Notes under the pieces: generated by a model
The model's database searches: none
Told to the model about the DNA's origin: nothing
Seen by the model: the letters and a program-made list of their open reading frames with translations, nothing else
DNA from: Nocardia grenadensis NBRC 108939
Lineage (GTDB): Bacteria > Actinomycetota > Actinomycetes > Mycobacteriales > Mycobacteriaceae
Direction: 5' to 3'
Assembly (NCBI RefSeq): GCF_001613445.1
Contig: NZ_BDCJ01000024.1
Span: 62,001 to 126,000, forward strand
DNA length: 64,000 bases
Position numbers and translations under genes: made by a program
Shown here: positions 45,016 to 53,060 of the stretch, one piece after another
Layout: each line of letters begins with the position of its first letter
How positions within the stretch are numbered: the stretch's first letter is position 1

Positions 45016-45052
45016 TTCCCGGATAGAAGGGTCGGGTCGCCCGGCCGGTATT

Positions 45053-45607
45053 TCAGCGGTTTCGCAACCGGGGCGCCGCGGCATCCTTCGGGGAGCGTAG
45101 AAAGGTGAGCCGTTGCCCGTCCCGGCCGGTCTCCGGCCAGTCGATGGCCAGGTCCGGATCGAAGGCGTCCAGATCATGGTCGTGCTCGGGTCTGTACTCG
45201 AGCGAGCACAGATAGGTGAGGACCGAATCGTCCTGCAGTGACAGCACCGCATGTCCGAGCCCCTCGGACAGGAACACCGACCGGCGGTCCACATCGTCGA
45301 GCACCACGCTGTCCCAGCGGCCGAAGGTGGGGGAGCCCGGCCGCAGATCCACCACGACGTCGAGGAAGGCGCCGCGGCCACAGGTCACGTATTTGGCCTG
45401 ACCCGGCGGATCATCGGTGTAGTGGATGCCGCGCAGGACGCCGGCGGCCGAAACCGAGGTGTTGACCTGGAGCAGATCGAAGGACCGGCCGGTGGCCTTC
45501 TCGAACTCCGAGGCCCGGAAGGTCTCGGCGAAGGCGCCCCGGTCGTCGCCGTGGATCTTCGGCGTGAAAACCCAGGCGCCGGGGACCGACATCTCACTGA
45601 TCCGCAT
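45053..45607 (-). CDS. rfbC: dTDP-4-dehydrorhamnose 3,5-epimerase
   Basis: Cupin-fold epimerase in the dTDP-L-rhamnose pathway, which supplies rhamnose for the arabinogalactan linker and other glycans. 184 residues. Motifs: DDRGAFAETFRASEF, the catalytic His in LRGIHYTDDPPGQAKYVTC (His in RGIH), the Asp in FLDVVVDLRPGSPTFGRW, and FLSEGLGHAVLSL. The conserved lysine-Tyr region PGQAKYV is intact. It begins 8 bp after the rfbA stop, so the two form a minus-strand operon. No rfbD (reductase) is present in the window. Confidence 0.93.
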   Translation of the reverse strand: MRISEMSVPGAWVFTPKIHGDDRGAFAETFRASEFEKATGRSFDLLQVNTSVSAAGVLRGIHYTDDPPGQAKYVTCGRGAFLDVVVDLRPGSPTFGRWDSVVLDDVDRRSVFLSEGLGHAVLSLQDDSVLTYLCSLEYRPEHDHDLDAFDPDLAIDWPETGRDGQRLTFLRSPKDAAAPRLRNR

Positions 45608-45615
45608 CTACCCAC

Positions 45616-46488
45616 TCACCAACTTCGTCCGCGCTCGAGCAGATCGAGCAGGTATCTACCATAGCCGGAGCGGGTGAGCGGGTCGGCGAGCAGGCACAGC
45701 TGCTCGTCGTCGATATAGCCCATTCGCCACGCGACCTCCTCGGGCACTCCGATCTTCAGACCCTGCCGCTCCTCGATGGTGCGGACATAGTTGGCCGCGT
45801 CCAGCAGTGAGTCGAAGGTGCCGGTGTCCAGCCAGGCGGTACCGCGGGCCAGCACATCGACACTGAGCTTGCCCGCCTCCAGATAAGCCCGGTTGATATC
45901 GCTGATCTCGTATTCGCCGCGGGCGGAGGGGCGCAGCCCGCGCGCGATCTCCACCACGTCGTTGTCGTAGAAATACAGTCCCGGGACCGCATAGTTGGAT
46001 CGCGGCAGCTTGGGTTTCTCCTCGATGGAAATAGCCTTGCCGTCGGCGAATTCGACCACGCCGTAGGCGGTCGGATCGGATACCCGGTAGGCGAAGATCG
46101 CGCCGCCGTCGATCGCGGCGAACCGGCTCAGGCCGGTGCCGAGGCCGGGGCCGTGGAAGATGTTGTCGCCCAGCACCAGTGCGGCCGGATCGCGGCCGAT
46201 ATGGTCGGCGCCCAGTACGAACGCCCGGGCCAGACCGTCGGGGACCGGCTGCACGACGTAGTCGATCGCGATACCGAACTGGGCCCCGTCGCCCAGTAGG
46301 CGCTGGAAGGACGCGGCGTCCTCGGGTGTGGTGATCACCAGGATGTCCCGGATCCCGGCCAGCATGAGAGTGGACAACGGGTAGTAGATCATCGGTTTGT
46401 CGTAGACCGGGACCAGCTGTTTGCTCACCCCGCGCGTGATCGGATGCAAACGCGACCCGGTGCCGCCCGCCAAAATGATTCCGCGCAT
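45616..46488 (-). CDS. rfbA: Glucose-1-phosphate thymidylyltransferase
   Basis: Makes dTDP-glucose from dTTP and glucose-1-phosphate, the first step of dTDP-rhamnose synthesis. 290 residues, typical of RmlA. The nucleotide-binding GGTGSRLHPITRGVSKQLVP is at the N-terminus, followed by YDKPMIYYPLSTLMLAGI. LVLGDNIFHGPGL carries the metal-binding Asp, and VEFADGKAISIEEKPKLP and LDTGTFDSLLDAANYVRTIE are family-typical. ATG 46488; rfbC follows. The 316-bp region upstream separates it from the divergent ATP-grasp gene. Confidence 0.96.
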   Translation of the reverse strand: MRGIILAGGTGSRLHPITRGVSKQLVPVYDKPMIYYPLSTLMLAGIRDILVITTPEDAASFQRLLGDGAQFGIAIDYVVQPVPDGLARAFVLGADHIGRDPAALVLGDNIFHGPGLGTGLSRFAAIDGGAIFAYRVSDPTAYGVVEFADGKAISIEEKPKLPRSNYAVPGLYFYDNDVVEIARGLRPSARGEYEISDINRAYLEAGKLSVDVLARGTAWLDTGTFDSLLDAANYVRTIEERQGLKIGVPEEVAWRMGYIDDEQLCLLADPLTRSGYGRYLLDLLERGRSW

Positions 46489-46804
46489 GTTCGGTCAGTG
46501 TGCCAGCCCGGGTGCGAGCGGGTGCGTGCGGCGTACTTCGCCGCGCCGCCGGATGCGGTGGGCCGGGACCGCGCGGCGGGCCCGGTCCACCGCGTCCTCG
46601 GCACCGTTTGGTGGCGCGCTTTCTGGGTACTCACCGACAATGAGGGCGATACAGGGGTCCGATCCAGATCCGTCTCGATATTTTGTTGAGGATTCGGTCG
46701 AGTATCCGCCCGAATTCTGTGCCGCCGCGGTTTTCCGTGTACGGCCGTGATATTGCGCCCTCGAGATCTGATAGGTGCGAAACGGGATTGAGAGGGGAGA
46801 GGCT
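46489..46804. other. Divergent intergenic region rfbA / ATP-grasp gene
   Basis: No gene that I can support. The rfbA-proximal half is very GC-rich, while 46670-46800 is noticeably AT-richer (for example GATATTTTGTTGAGGATTCG) and is probably the promoter region of the ATP-grasp gene. I could not settle on a -35/-10 pair. Confidence 0.35.
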
Positions 46805-48052
46805 TTGTCGGTTCCGGCTGTGGACGCGAGAAAACGAAACCCGGAGAAGGGGTATGTAGCGCTTTTGGGTTGGAGTCTCAATGCGGTCGAGGCGATAGAT
46901 CGTTTCGATAGGCGTTACGTGGTGGTGGCCCCGGAATGGGCGGAGGCATACTGTGCGGAGCACGGGATACCATATATCCCCTGGAATTTCGAACGGCTGA
47001 ACGAGCGTTCGGTGGAAATCTCCGAGACATTACGTGACATGGGCGTCGACGTAGCCATCCCGATCTTCGAGGAAACCGTCGAATGGGCGGGAGCCATAAA
47101 TTCCGTACTGATGGACAATCCGCGGCTTTTCGGTCAGGCCATGCTGCTGCGGGACAAAGCTCTGATGAAACGGCGCGCGCAGCTCGGCGGTATCAGGGTG
47201 GGGATCTTCGAGGAAGCGCACGAGCGCGATGACGTGATCCGTTTCCTGAAACGGGTCAACCAGACCTTGATGAAACTCGACGGCGACCCCAACGACCCCA
47301 TCCACATCAAGGCTTTCGACAAGGCCGGTTGCCTCGGCCACCGGGTCATCCGGACGCCCGACGAGATCGAGACCATCCCCGACGACGAATTCCCGGTGCT
47401 GATGGAATCCCATCTCGACGGGTGGGAGTTCGCGGTCGAGGCGTGGATTCATGACGGTAAGATACGATTTCTGAATATTTCGGAATATGTGACACTCGGC
47501 TACTCCGTTTTCGTCCCGGCGACCCCGGAACTGGAGAAGTACAGGCCGGAGATAACCCGCCAGGTGGAGCGGCTCATCAAAACGTTCGATATCGAATTCG
47601 GGTTCGTCCACCCCGAGTACTTCGTGACCAGCGACGGCGAGATGTATTTCGGTGAGGTCGCCTACCGGCCGCCTGGATTCAAAGTGTTCGAGTTGCTGGA
47701 GCGAGCGTACGGTTTCAATGCCTACCACGGGTTGGTGCTCGCATTCGACCCCAAGACGACGGAAGACGAGATCACGGAATTCTTCCCGCAGGAGGTGGTC
47801 GACGCCAAGGGGCATGCGGGTACCTTCGGAGTCTATCCACGCCGCCGGGTGGTCAGCCGATTGTCGGTGCCGGAGGAGACCGAAGATCACGAATATTTCG
47901 ATACACACGAGCTCACCGCTCCGCTGACCGAAAAAGTGATGAAGCGTACGGCTTTCGGAAACCATTGGGGTCTTCTGTACTTCTTCGGAGAGGACCCGTA
48001 CACTCTCCGGGACCTGCTGAAAAGGCAGGAAGAGCTCGATTTTTATATTTGA
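46805..48052 (+). CDS. ATP-grasp ligase, carboxylate-amine type
   Basis: A ~415-residue ATP-grasp enzyme. The N-terminus YVALLGWSLNAVEAIDRF resembles the pre-ATP-grasp domain. The ATP-binding part shows LMKLDGD, HIKAFDKAGCLGHRVI, MESHLDGWEFAVEAW and EMYFGEVAYRPPG. In the last motif an Ala-Tyr replaces the usual Asn of E-x-N in classical members. Such enzymes join a carboxylate to an amine via acyl-phosphate; the substrate here is unknown. TTG 46805 is chosen because GGGGAG lies 6 bp upstream; an in-frame GTG at 46775 lacks a ribosome-binding site. Codon use is less GC-extreme than in its neighbours (ATTTCGGAATAT). The next gene starts 39 bp downstream, so the two probably form a unit. Confidence 0.82.
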   Translation: MSVPAVDARKRNPEKGYVALLGWSLNAVEAIDRFDRRYVVVAPEWAEAYCAEHGIPYIPWNFERLNERSVEISETLRDMGVDVAIPIFEETVEWAGAINSVLMDNPRLFGQAMLLRDKALMKRRAQLGGIRVGIFEEAHERDDVIRFLKRVNQTLMKLDGDPNDPIHIKAFDKAGCLGHRVIRTPDEIETIPDDEFPVLMESHLDGWEFAVEAWIHDGKIRFLNISEYVTLGYSVFVPATPELEKYRPEITRQVERLIKTFDIEFGFVHPEYFVTSDGEMYFGEVAYRPPGFKVFELLERAYGFNAYHGLVLAFDPKTTEDEITEFFPQEVVDAKGHAGTFGVYPRRRVVSRLSVPEETEDHEYFDTHELTAPLTEKVMKRTAFGNHWGLLYFFGEDPYTLRDLLKRQEELDFYI

Positions 48053-48091
48053 TCCGTTGTCGGCAACGGGTTCGTCGGGGAGGTTCGGCGA

Positions 48092-50074
48092 TTGAGTCCA
48101 CTCAACAGCGGCGGGGAGTCCATGGACAGGCATATGGCCCGATTGGACGAGGCCACCCAGGCACTTGCGGATGCCGGTGATTTCGGCAAGCAGGTCAAGC
48201 TGTCGCGAGTATTCGGCGCGCTGCGCCGCGTACTGCTGCTGCCCGAAGGCTGCGCCGCGGTGCGGTCACGCGCGGCGCGGCTGGATACCGCCGGACTGTT
48301 CCTCGGTACCGACTGGGCACGCCCGCAGATCCTCATCCCGTCGCTGAGCAGCGGCTCGCTGCGCAGCACCAATCCGGACACCGTCGTCCTGGAGACGGTG
48401 AGCAATCTACGGTTGCTGGAGGTCGCCAAGGGGGCGTATGTGCATCCGCAGATCTCCGCGGAGCAGGCCCACCACCATGTGTCGCAGGTGCTCGCCATCA
48501 ACCTGTCGTTGCTGTTCACCCCGCCGTCCGAGGCCGAGCGGACACAGCAGGGACGGATGGCCCAGGTGCCCCGGGAGTTGCTGCGCCACCTGGTGGAGGA
48601 GGTGGGCTACGAGAAGGTCCTGGAGAATCTGGTCGACGAGATCTGGCGGATCCTGCGGCAGCGTCCGATCCAGGTCGACTCGGTGAAACGGATGATCACC
48701 CAGATCGCGGTGGCGCGCAGCAATCCGGATATCGATCTGGGCGCCGGTGGGCTGGGCGCGGACCGGCTGATCAGCAGTCTGTACGGCACCACCGACGCCT
48801 GCCGTGAGGATCCCGGTGTCGAGGTGTATCGCACCCGGCTGGAAACCATGGACGACAGCGCCCTGCAGTACGAGACAGCGGGTTTCGCGCGCTCGATGCA
48901 CGATACGGGCCTGGTGTCGCCGTACCACGCCGTCCTGCTGCGCTTCCTGCTGAACAAGGGCGAGTACCTATTGGGCGAGGCACTGGGATTGTCCAGCACC
49001 GGGCGTGAATGCCTGCTCTGCTACCACGAACTGGTGCGGCAGCTGATCGACGAGGCCGTGCATGTCGAGACGGCGCAGTGTATCTACGGGCTGGCGCTGA
49101 TGCTGGAACGCGGCATCCTGTACCAGCCCCCGGTGGCCCCGGCCCTGTGGCGGCAGCTGGCGCTGCAACTGTCGGCGCATGCCCGGCAGCGCCTGACGCA
49201 GGCGTTCGGAGCGGACCCGGCTCCCCGCGCCCGGTTGCTGGCGGGCATGTTGTCGGTACTCGGGCTGCCGCTCGGGATCGGCCAGGGTGACAACCCGACC
49301 TGTCAGTCCGCGCGAGCGCTGTCCATGTGGGCCTACAACGACCCCGACTATCTGCTGCAGACACTGGCCTGGGCCGCCCGCGACGACGAGGTCGTCATGC
49401 ATTTCGAGGGCGAGCCGATCTCCTCGCGCGACAGTGCCGGCGGGGTCGCCACCGAGCTGCCGGTGGACCTTGACCCGGTATCGCTGTTGGTCGTGCCCCA
49501 TCTGGACCGGATCTACGCGGAGATGGGCCGCCGCTGCGTGGATCGGGAGGGCGACCCGCACCGCTGGATCAACCCGGAATTCCACGGGTGGTGGTCCGGG
49601 CGCGGCTTCCGGATCAATGTCGACGTGGCGACCGGCAACCTGACCGATCTCGACGAGTTCTTGCGGCACTTCTACGCGAGCTACCACCCCTTCCACAACG
49701 GCAACCAGCCGCTGATCCACCCGCAGCCGGCCGGAATCGCGGTGACCGACAGCGCCGCCCGATTCGTCGGCTGGCATGCGATCACGGTGCTGCGGGTTGC
49801 GCTGGACCCACAGGAGCGGATGCGGGTCTATTTCTACAACCCGAACAATGACAGCGGGCAGGACTGGGGAGACGGCGTGGTGGTCGGTACCGCCGGGCAC
49901 GGCGAACGGTTCGGTGAGGCATCGCTGCCGTTCGAACAGTTCGCCTCGCGTCTCTATATCTTCCATTTCGATCCGCTGGAGCCCGGCGAACTGGCCTCGG
50001 TGGACCGGGAGGAGCTGGATCGGGTGGTGGGCTATGTGCACCGCAGCTGGGGCGCCGACCGGCTGCCCGCCTGA
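48092..50074 (+). CDS. Large protein with papain-like Cys/His/Asn motifs, unknown function
   Basis: A 660-residue cytoplasmic protein with no signal peptide. Residues 1-390 are mainly helical and unrecognised. The C-terminal third has three motifs in papain-like order: Cys404 in GDNPTCQSARALSMWAY, His562 in FVGWHAITVLRVAL and Asn583 in VYFYNPNNDSGQDWGDG. This recalls the Cys, His-A-x-x-V and N-S-W-G elements of C1-type peptidases. HGWWSGRGF and YHPFHNGNQPLIHPQP also look conserved. It may be a cysteine peptidase or a transferase partnered with the ATP-grasp ligase upstream. TTG 48092 has GGGGAGG 8 bp upstream; ATG 48122 is an alternative. The peptidase idea is my inference from motif order only. 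Confidence 0.72.
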   Translation: MSPLNSGGESMDRHMARLDEATQALADAGDFGKQVKLSRVFGALRRVLLLPEGCAAVRSRAARLDTAGLFLGTDWARPQILIPSLSSGSLRSTNPDTVVLETVSNLRLLEVAKGAYVHPQISAEQAHHHVSQVLAINLSLLFTPPSEAERTQQGRMAQVPRELLRHLVEEVGYEKVLENLVDEIWRILRQRPIQVDSVKRMITQIAVARSNPDIDLGAGGLGADRLISSLYGTTDACREDPGVEVYRTRLETMDDSALQYETAGFARSMHDTGLVSPYHAVLLRFLLNKGEYLLGEALGLSSTGRECLLCYHELVRQLIDEAVHVETAQCIYGLALMLERGILYQPPVAPALWRQLALQLSAHARQRLTQAFGADPAPRARLLAGMLSVLGLPLGIGQGDNPTCQSARALSMWAYNDPDYLLQTLAWAARDDEVVMHFEGEPISSRDSAGGVATELPVDLDPVSLLVVPHLDRIYAEMGRRCVDREGDPHRWINPEFHGWWSGRGFRINVDVATGNLTDLDEFLRHFYASYHPFHNGNQPLIHPQPAGIAVTDSAARFVGWHAITVLRVALDPQERMRVYFYNPNNDSGQDWGDGVVVGTAGHGERFGEASLPFEQFASRLYIFHFDPLEPGELASVDREELDRVVGYVHRSWGADRLPA

Positions 50075-50078
50075 GCGT

Positions 50079-50900
50079 TCAGTCCCGGTACCGCTCCAGC
50101 AGTTTCGCGAGTTCGTCCAGATCGCGCAGGGACTCCGCTTCCGGCCGCGTTTCCAGCTTCAAGGTCACCCGTTCCACTCCGGCCTCGGCGTAGGCGTCCA
50201 GTACCGCCGGGTCCGCCGGCGCCGGGGTGACCGTCACGGGCAGACCACTCGCGGTGAACTCCGCGAGCTGGGCCGGTACCGCGGCGGGATCGGAGACGCC
50301 GTTGGGGATCCAGCCCACGCCGTGCCGGAGCGCGCGCCGCGCCGCGGCTTCGCCACCTCCGATGAATACGGGCGGATGGGGTTGCCGGTGCGGTTTCGGC
50401 CAGGCGTAGATCGGGTCGAAATCGACGAATCGCCCGTGGTATTCGGCGAGGTCCTCGGTCCAGATGCGGATGATCGCCTCGAGTTGTTCGTCCAGCAGGG
50501 CGCCGCGGGTGCGCGGATCGGTGCCGTGGTCGGCCATCTCCTCGCGGTTCCAGCCGACACCCACGCCGAAGACCGCACGGCCGCCGGAGAGGTGGTCGAG
50601 GGTGGCGACCTCCTTGGCGGTGTGGATGACGTCGCGCTGAACGAGCAGCGTGACCCCTGTTCCCAGGACGAGCCGGTCGGTGACCGCAGCGATCGCGCCG
50701 AGTACGACGAAGGGATCGAAGGTGCGGTAGTAGACCCGCGGGAGGTCGCCGCCGCCGGGGTAGGGGGACTCCCGGCTCGCCGGGATATGCGAATGCTCGG
50801 CGAGGAACAGCGATTCGAAACCGCGTTCCTCGAGTGCCGGCCCGAGTGCGGTCCCGCTGATTCCCTCATCGGTCAGGAAGGTATTGACGCCGATCCTCAT
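50079..50900 (-). CDS. LLM-class F420-dependent oxidoreductase
   Basis: Luciferase-like oxidoreductase of about 273 residues, from ATG 50900 (MRIGVNTFLTDEG). Motifs: ALEERGFESLFLAEHSHIP, LGTGVTLLVQRDVIHTAKEVATLD and FGVGVGWNREEMADHG, then PPVFIGGGEAAARRALRHGVGW, as in F420-dependent TIGR03619-type proteins. The substrate is unknown. It is on the strand opposite the papain-like gene and ends 4 bp from it (convergent). A perfect hairpin lies just upstream of the start. Confidence 0.85.
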   Translation of the reverse strand: MRIGVNTFLTDEGISGTALGPALEERGFESLFLAEHSHIPASRESPYPGGGDLPRVYYRTFDPFVVLGAIAAVTDRLVLGTGVTLLVQRDVIHTAKEVATLDHLSGGRAVFGVGVGWNREEMADHGTDPRTRGALLDEQLEAIIRIWTEDLAEYHGRFVDFDPIYAWPKPHRQPHPPVFIGGGEAAARRALRHGVGWIPNGVSDPAAVPAQLAEFTASGLPVTVTPAPADPAVLDAYAEAGVERVTLKLETRPEAESLRDLDELAKLLERYRD

Positions 50901-50915
50901 GACAAGACGAACGCC

Positions 50916-50948
50916 GTGTCCACCCGCGAATATTTCGCGGGTGGACAC
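50916..50948. terminator. Hairpin between secreted-protein gene and LLM gene
   Basis: Perfect 15-bp stem (50916-50930 with 50934-50948) with a TAT loop, 26 bp after the stop of the upstream minus-strand gene. A terminator for that gene, so the LLM gene needs its own promoter. Confidence 0.7.
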
Positions 50949-50973
50949 CGTGGCGGACGAGAATTTCCGCAGG

Positions 50974-51693
50974 TTACCGAGCCGGAGTCGAGCCGGTCGG
51001 CGGGAACGGTTCGTTGACGGTGGTGACGTACTGGATCACCGCGCCGATGATCACCGGGGCGGTGACGAAGAGCTGGCCGGCCACCGTGCCCAGGGCACCG
51101 ATCGCGACGATTCCGCCGAGGCAGCCGATCACCGCGGCCGGCACGAACGGACCGAAGAGCCCGACGATGGTCGCCGCGGCCACGGTCGCGCCGGCGATGC
51201 CCCCGAGCACACAGCCGACTGCGGCGCCGCCCAGTCCGCCGACCGCGGTGCCGACCGCGGCTCCGGTGGCAATGGTGTCCTTGAGCCGGGTGAAGGCGGC
51301 GACCTCACGGTCGTAGGGGGTCTTCCAGGGCGCTGATTCCTGATGGGGCAGCGCGGCAGGTCGGTACACCGCTCGGTCCGGGTCGAGTTGCGGGGTGAGC
51401 GTCGCGGTGTGGCCGGAGATCGCCGCCGCGATGGGGAACTCGAAATCGTCGAGCCGGAATTTCAGCGGTGTGCCGGCCACCACCGTGCCATCGGCCGCTT
51501 TGATCTTGAAGGTACCGTCCTCGACCACCATGGACCCCGAATCGGTGGTGACGACGGAACGCCCGTCCACAACCTCCGCGGTGAAGCCGACCGGCGCCGG
51601 CCGAGCGGTGGGTGTGGCGTGGGCGCTGCCGGATGCGATACCGAGCGCGGCGATGAGCAGCGTCGACATCGTGGTCAAACTCCTGACGAGCAT
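50974..51693 (-). CDS. Secreted protein with Gly/Ala-rich membrane-like region
   Basis: About 239 residues from ATG 51693, with GAGGTGA about 9 bp upstream. A signal peptide (LTTMSTLLIAALGIASGSAHA) is followed by a beta-rich domain (TAEVVDGRSVVTTDSGSMVV ... LKFRLDDFEFPIAAAISG). The C-terminal ~110 residues are dominated by Gly/Ala/Val with GxxxG spacing (TGAAVGTAVGGLGGAAVG), which can form glycine-zipper helices in a membrane. The two cysteines (AVGCVLGG, VIGCLGG) are in this region. Proteins of this type are common, uncharacterised secreted proteins in Nocardia-like genomes. No function can be assigned. Confidence 0.72.
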   Translation of the reverse strand: MLVRSLTTMSTLLIAALGIASGSAHATPTARPAPVGFTAEVVDGRSVVTTDSGSMVVEDGTFKIKAADGTVVAGTPLKFRLDDFEFPIAAAISGHTATLTPQLDPDRAVYRPAALPHQESAPWKTPYDREVAAFTRLKDTIATGAAVGTAVGGLGGAAVGCVLGGIAGATVAAATIVGLFGPFVPAAVIGCLGGIVAIGALGTVAGQLFVTAPVIIGAVIQYVTTVNEPFPPTGSTPAR

Positions 51694-51985
51694 GGATGTA
51701 TTCACCTCATATGGGAGTGCGGGCACAGATACGTGTCAATCGAACGGAAGCGACCGCCCGGTGGGGCCCGGTCGAATCCAGACAAAAAGGTTAATGGCCC
51801 GGTAGCGGCCTCTGGCCGAGGGGGTACCGAAAGCCCGTCGCACTCTTGCTCTTTCGGAAAATCTCGTGTTCCTGATCGACCCTCGGTGTAGTTCGGAGCA
51901 CCCTGCGACGCGGCGCACGGGGCCGGCCGCCGGGCCGGGAGCGCCGGGGTGCCACCGAGCGCCGCCCGGCCTGGTGACCAGGACG

Positions 51986-51991
51986 TAGAGT
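51986..51991 (+). promoter_or_regulatory. -10 box of leaderless rfbB transcript
   Basis: TAGAGT ends 6 bp before the GTG start of rfbB, and no ribosome-binding site is present. The 300 bp upstream (51694-51997) hold only this promoter and that of the divergent secreted-protein gene. Confidence 0.5.
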
Positions 51992-51997
51992 GAATGG

Positions 51998-53005
51998 GTG
52001 CGCCTACTCGTGACCGGTGGAGCCGGGTTCATCGGAGCCAACTTCGTCCAGCACACGGTCGCCGAACGGCCGGATACGACGGTGACCGTGCTGGACGCGC
52101 TCACCTACGCGGGCAACCGGGCCTCGCTCGACCCGGTGGCCGACCGGATCGACTTCGTCCACGGCGATATCGCCGACCTGGACCTGGTCGACGAACTGGT
52201 GAGCGGGGTGGACGCGGTGGTCCATTTCGCCGCCGAATCACATAACGACAACTCGCTGGCCGAACCCTGGCCGTTCGTGCAGACCAATATCGTCGGCACC
52301 TATTCGCTGCTCCAGGCGGTCCGCCGCCATGATGTGCGGTACCACCATGTCTCCACCGACGAGGTGTACGGGGATCTCGGCCCCGACGACCCCCCGTTCT
52401 CCGAACGCACCGCCTACAACCCGTCGAGCCCGTACTCGGCGACAAAGGCCGCCAGCGATATGTTGGTGCGCGCCTGGGTGCGTTCCTTCGGCCTGCGTGC
52501 CACGCTGTCGAACTGCTCCAACAACTACGGGCCGTACCAGCACGTGGAGAAATTCATTCCCCGCCAGATCACCAATCTGATCGACGGGGTACGCCCCCGG
52601 CTCTACGGCGCCGGACATCAGATCCGTGACTGGATCCACGTGGAGGACCACAATCGCGCGGTCTGGGATGTCCTCGACCGGGGCCGGATCGGCCGGACCT
52701 ACCTGATCGGGGCCGACGGTGAACTGGACAACCGGACGGTGGTGGAACTACTCCTCGCCGAATTCGGGCGGGATCCCGGCGATTTCGACCATGTCACCGA
52801 TCGCGCCGGACACGACCAGCGGTACGCGATAGACGCGGGCCCGCTCCGCACGGAACTCGGCTGGCAGCCGCGTTACGCGGACTTCCGGGCGGGGCTGTCG
52901 GCCACGGTCGCCTGGTACCGGGACAACGAATCCTGGTGGCGTCCGGTCAAAGCCGCTACCGAGCGGGCGTACACCGACGCGGGGGAGCGGACCATCTCCG
53001 TGTAA
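51998..53005 (+). CDS. rfbB: dTDP-glucose 4,6-dehydratase
   Basis: NAD-dependent dehydratase that forms dTDP-4-keto-6-deoxyglucose, second step of the rhamnose pathway. 335 residues, an extended SDR. N-terminal TGGAGFIGANFV binds NAD. The active-site segment is HVSTDEVYGDLG with the Thr-Asp-Glu triad, and the catalytic Tyr/Lys are in YSATKAASD. NCSNNYGPYQ and the C-terminal GHDQRYAIDAG are characteristic of RmlB. It begins with GTG, 6 bp after a -10-like TAGAGT. Separated from rfbA/rfbC by the ATP-grasp, papain-like and LLM genes. Confidence 0.96.
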   Translation: MRLLVTGGAGFIGANFVQHTVAERPDTTVTVLDALTYAGNRASLDPVADRIDFVHGDIADLDLVDELVSGVDAVVHFAAESHNDNSLAEPWPFVQTNIVGTYSLLQAVRRHDVRYHHVSTDEVYGDLGPDDPPFSERTAYNPSSPYSATKAASDMLVRAWVRSFGLRATLSNCSNNYGPYQHVEKFIPRQITNLIDGVRPRLYGAGHQIRDWIHVEDHNRAVWDVLDRGRIGRTYLIGADGELDNRTVVELLLAEFGRDPGDFDHVTDRAGHDQRYAIDAGPLRTELGWQPRYADFRAGLSATVAWYRDNESWWRPVKAATERAYTDAGERTISV

Positions 53006-53060
53006 TGACAACGCCCGGCCCCGCCGTAGCGCGGACCGGGCGTATCCGGCGCGATTGCCC

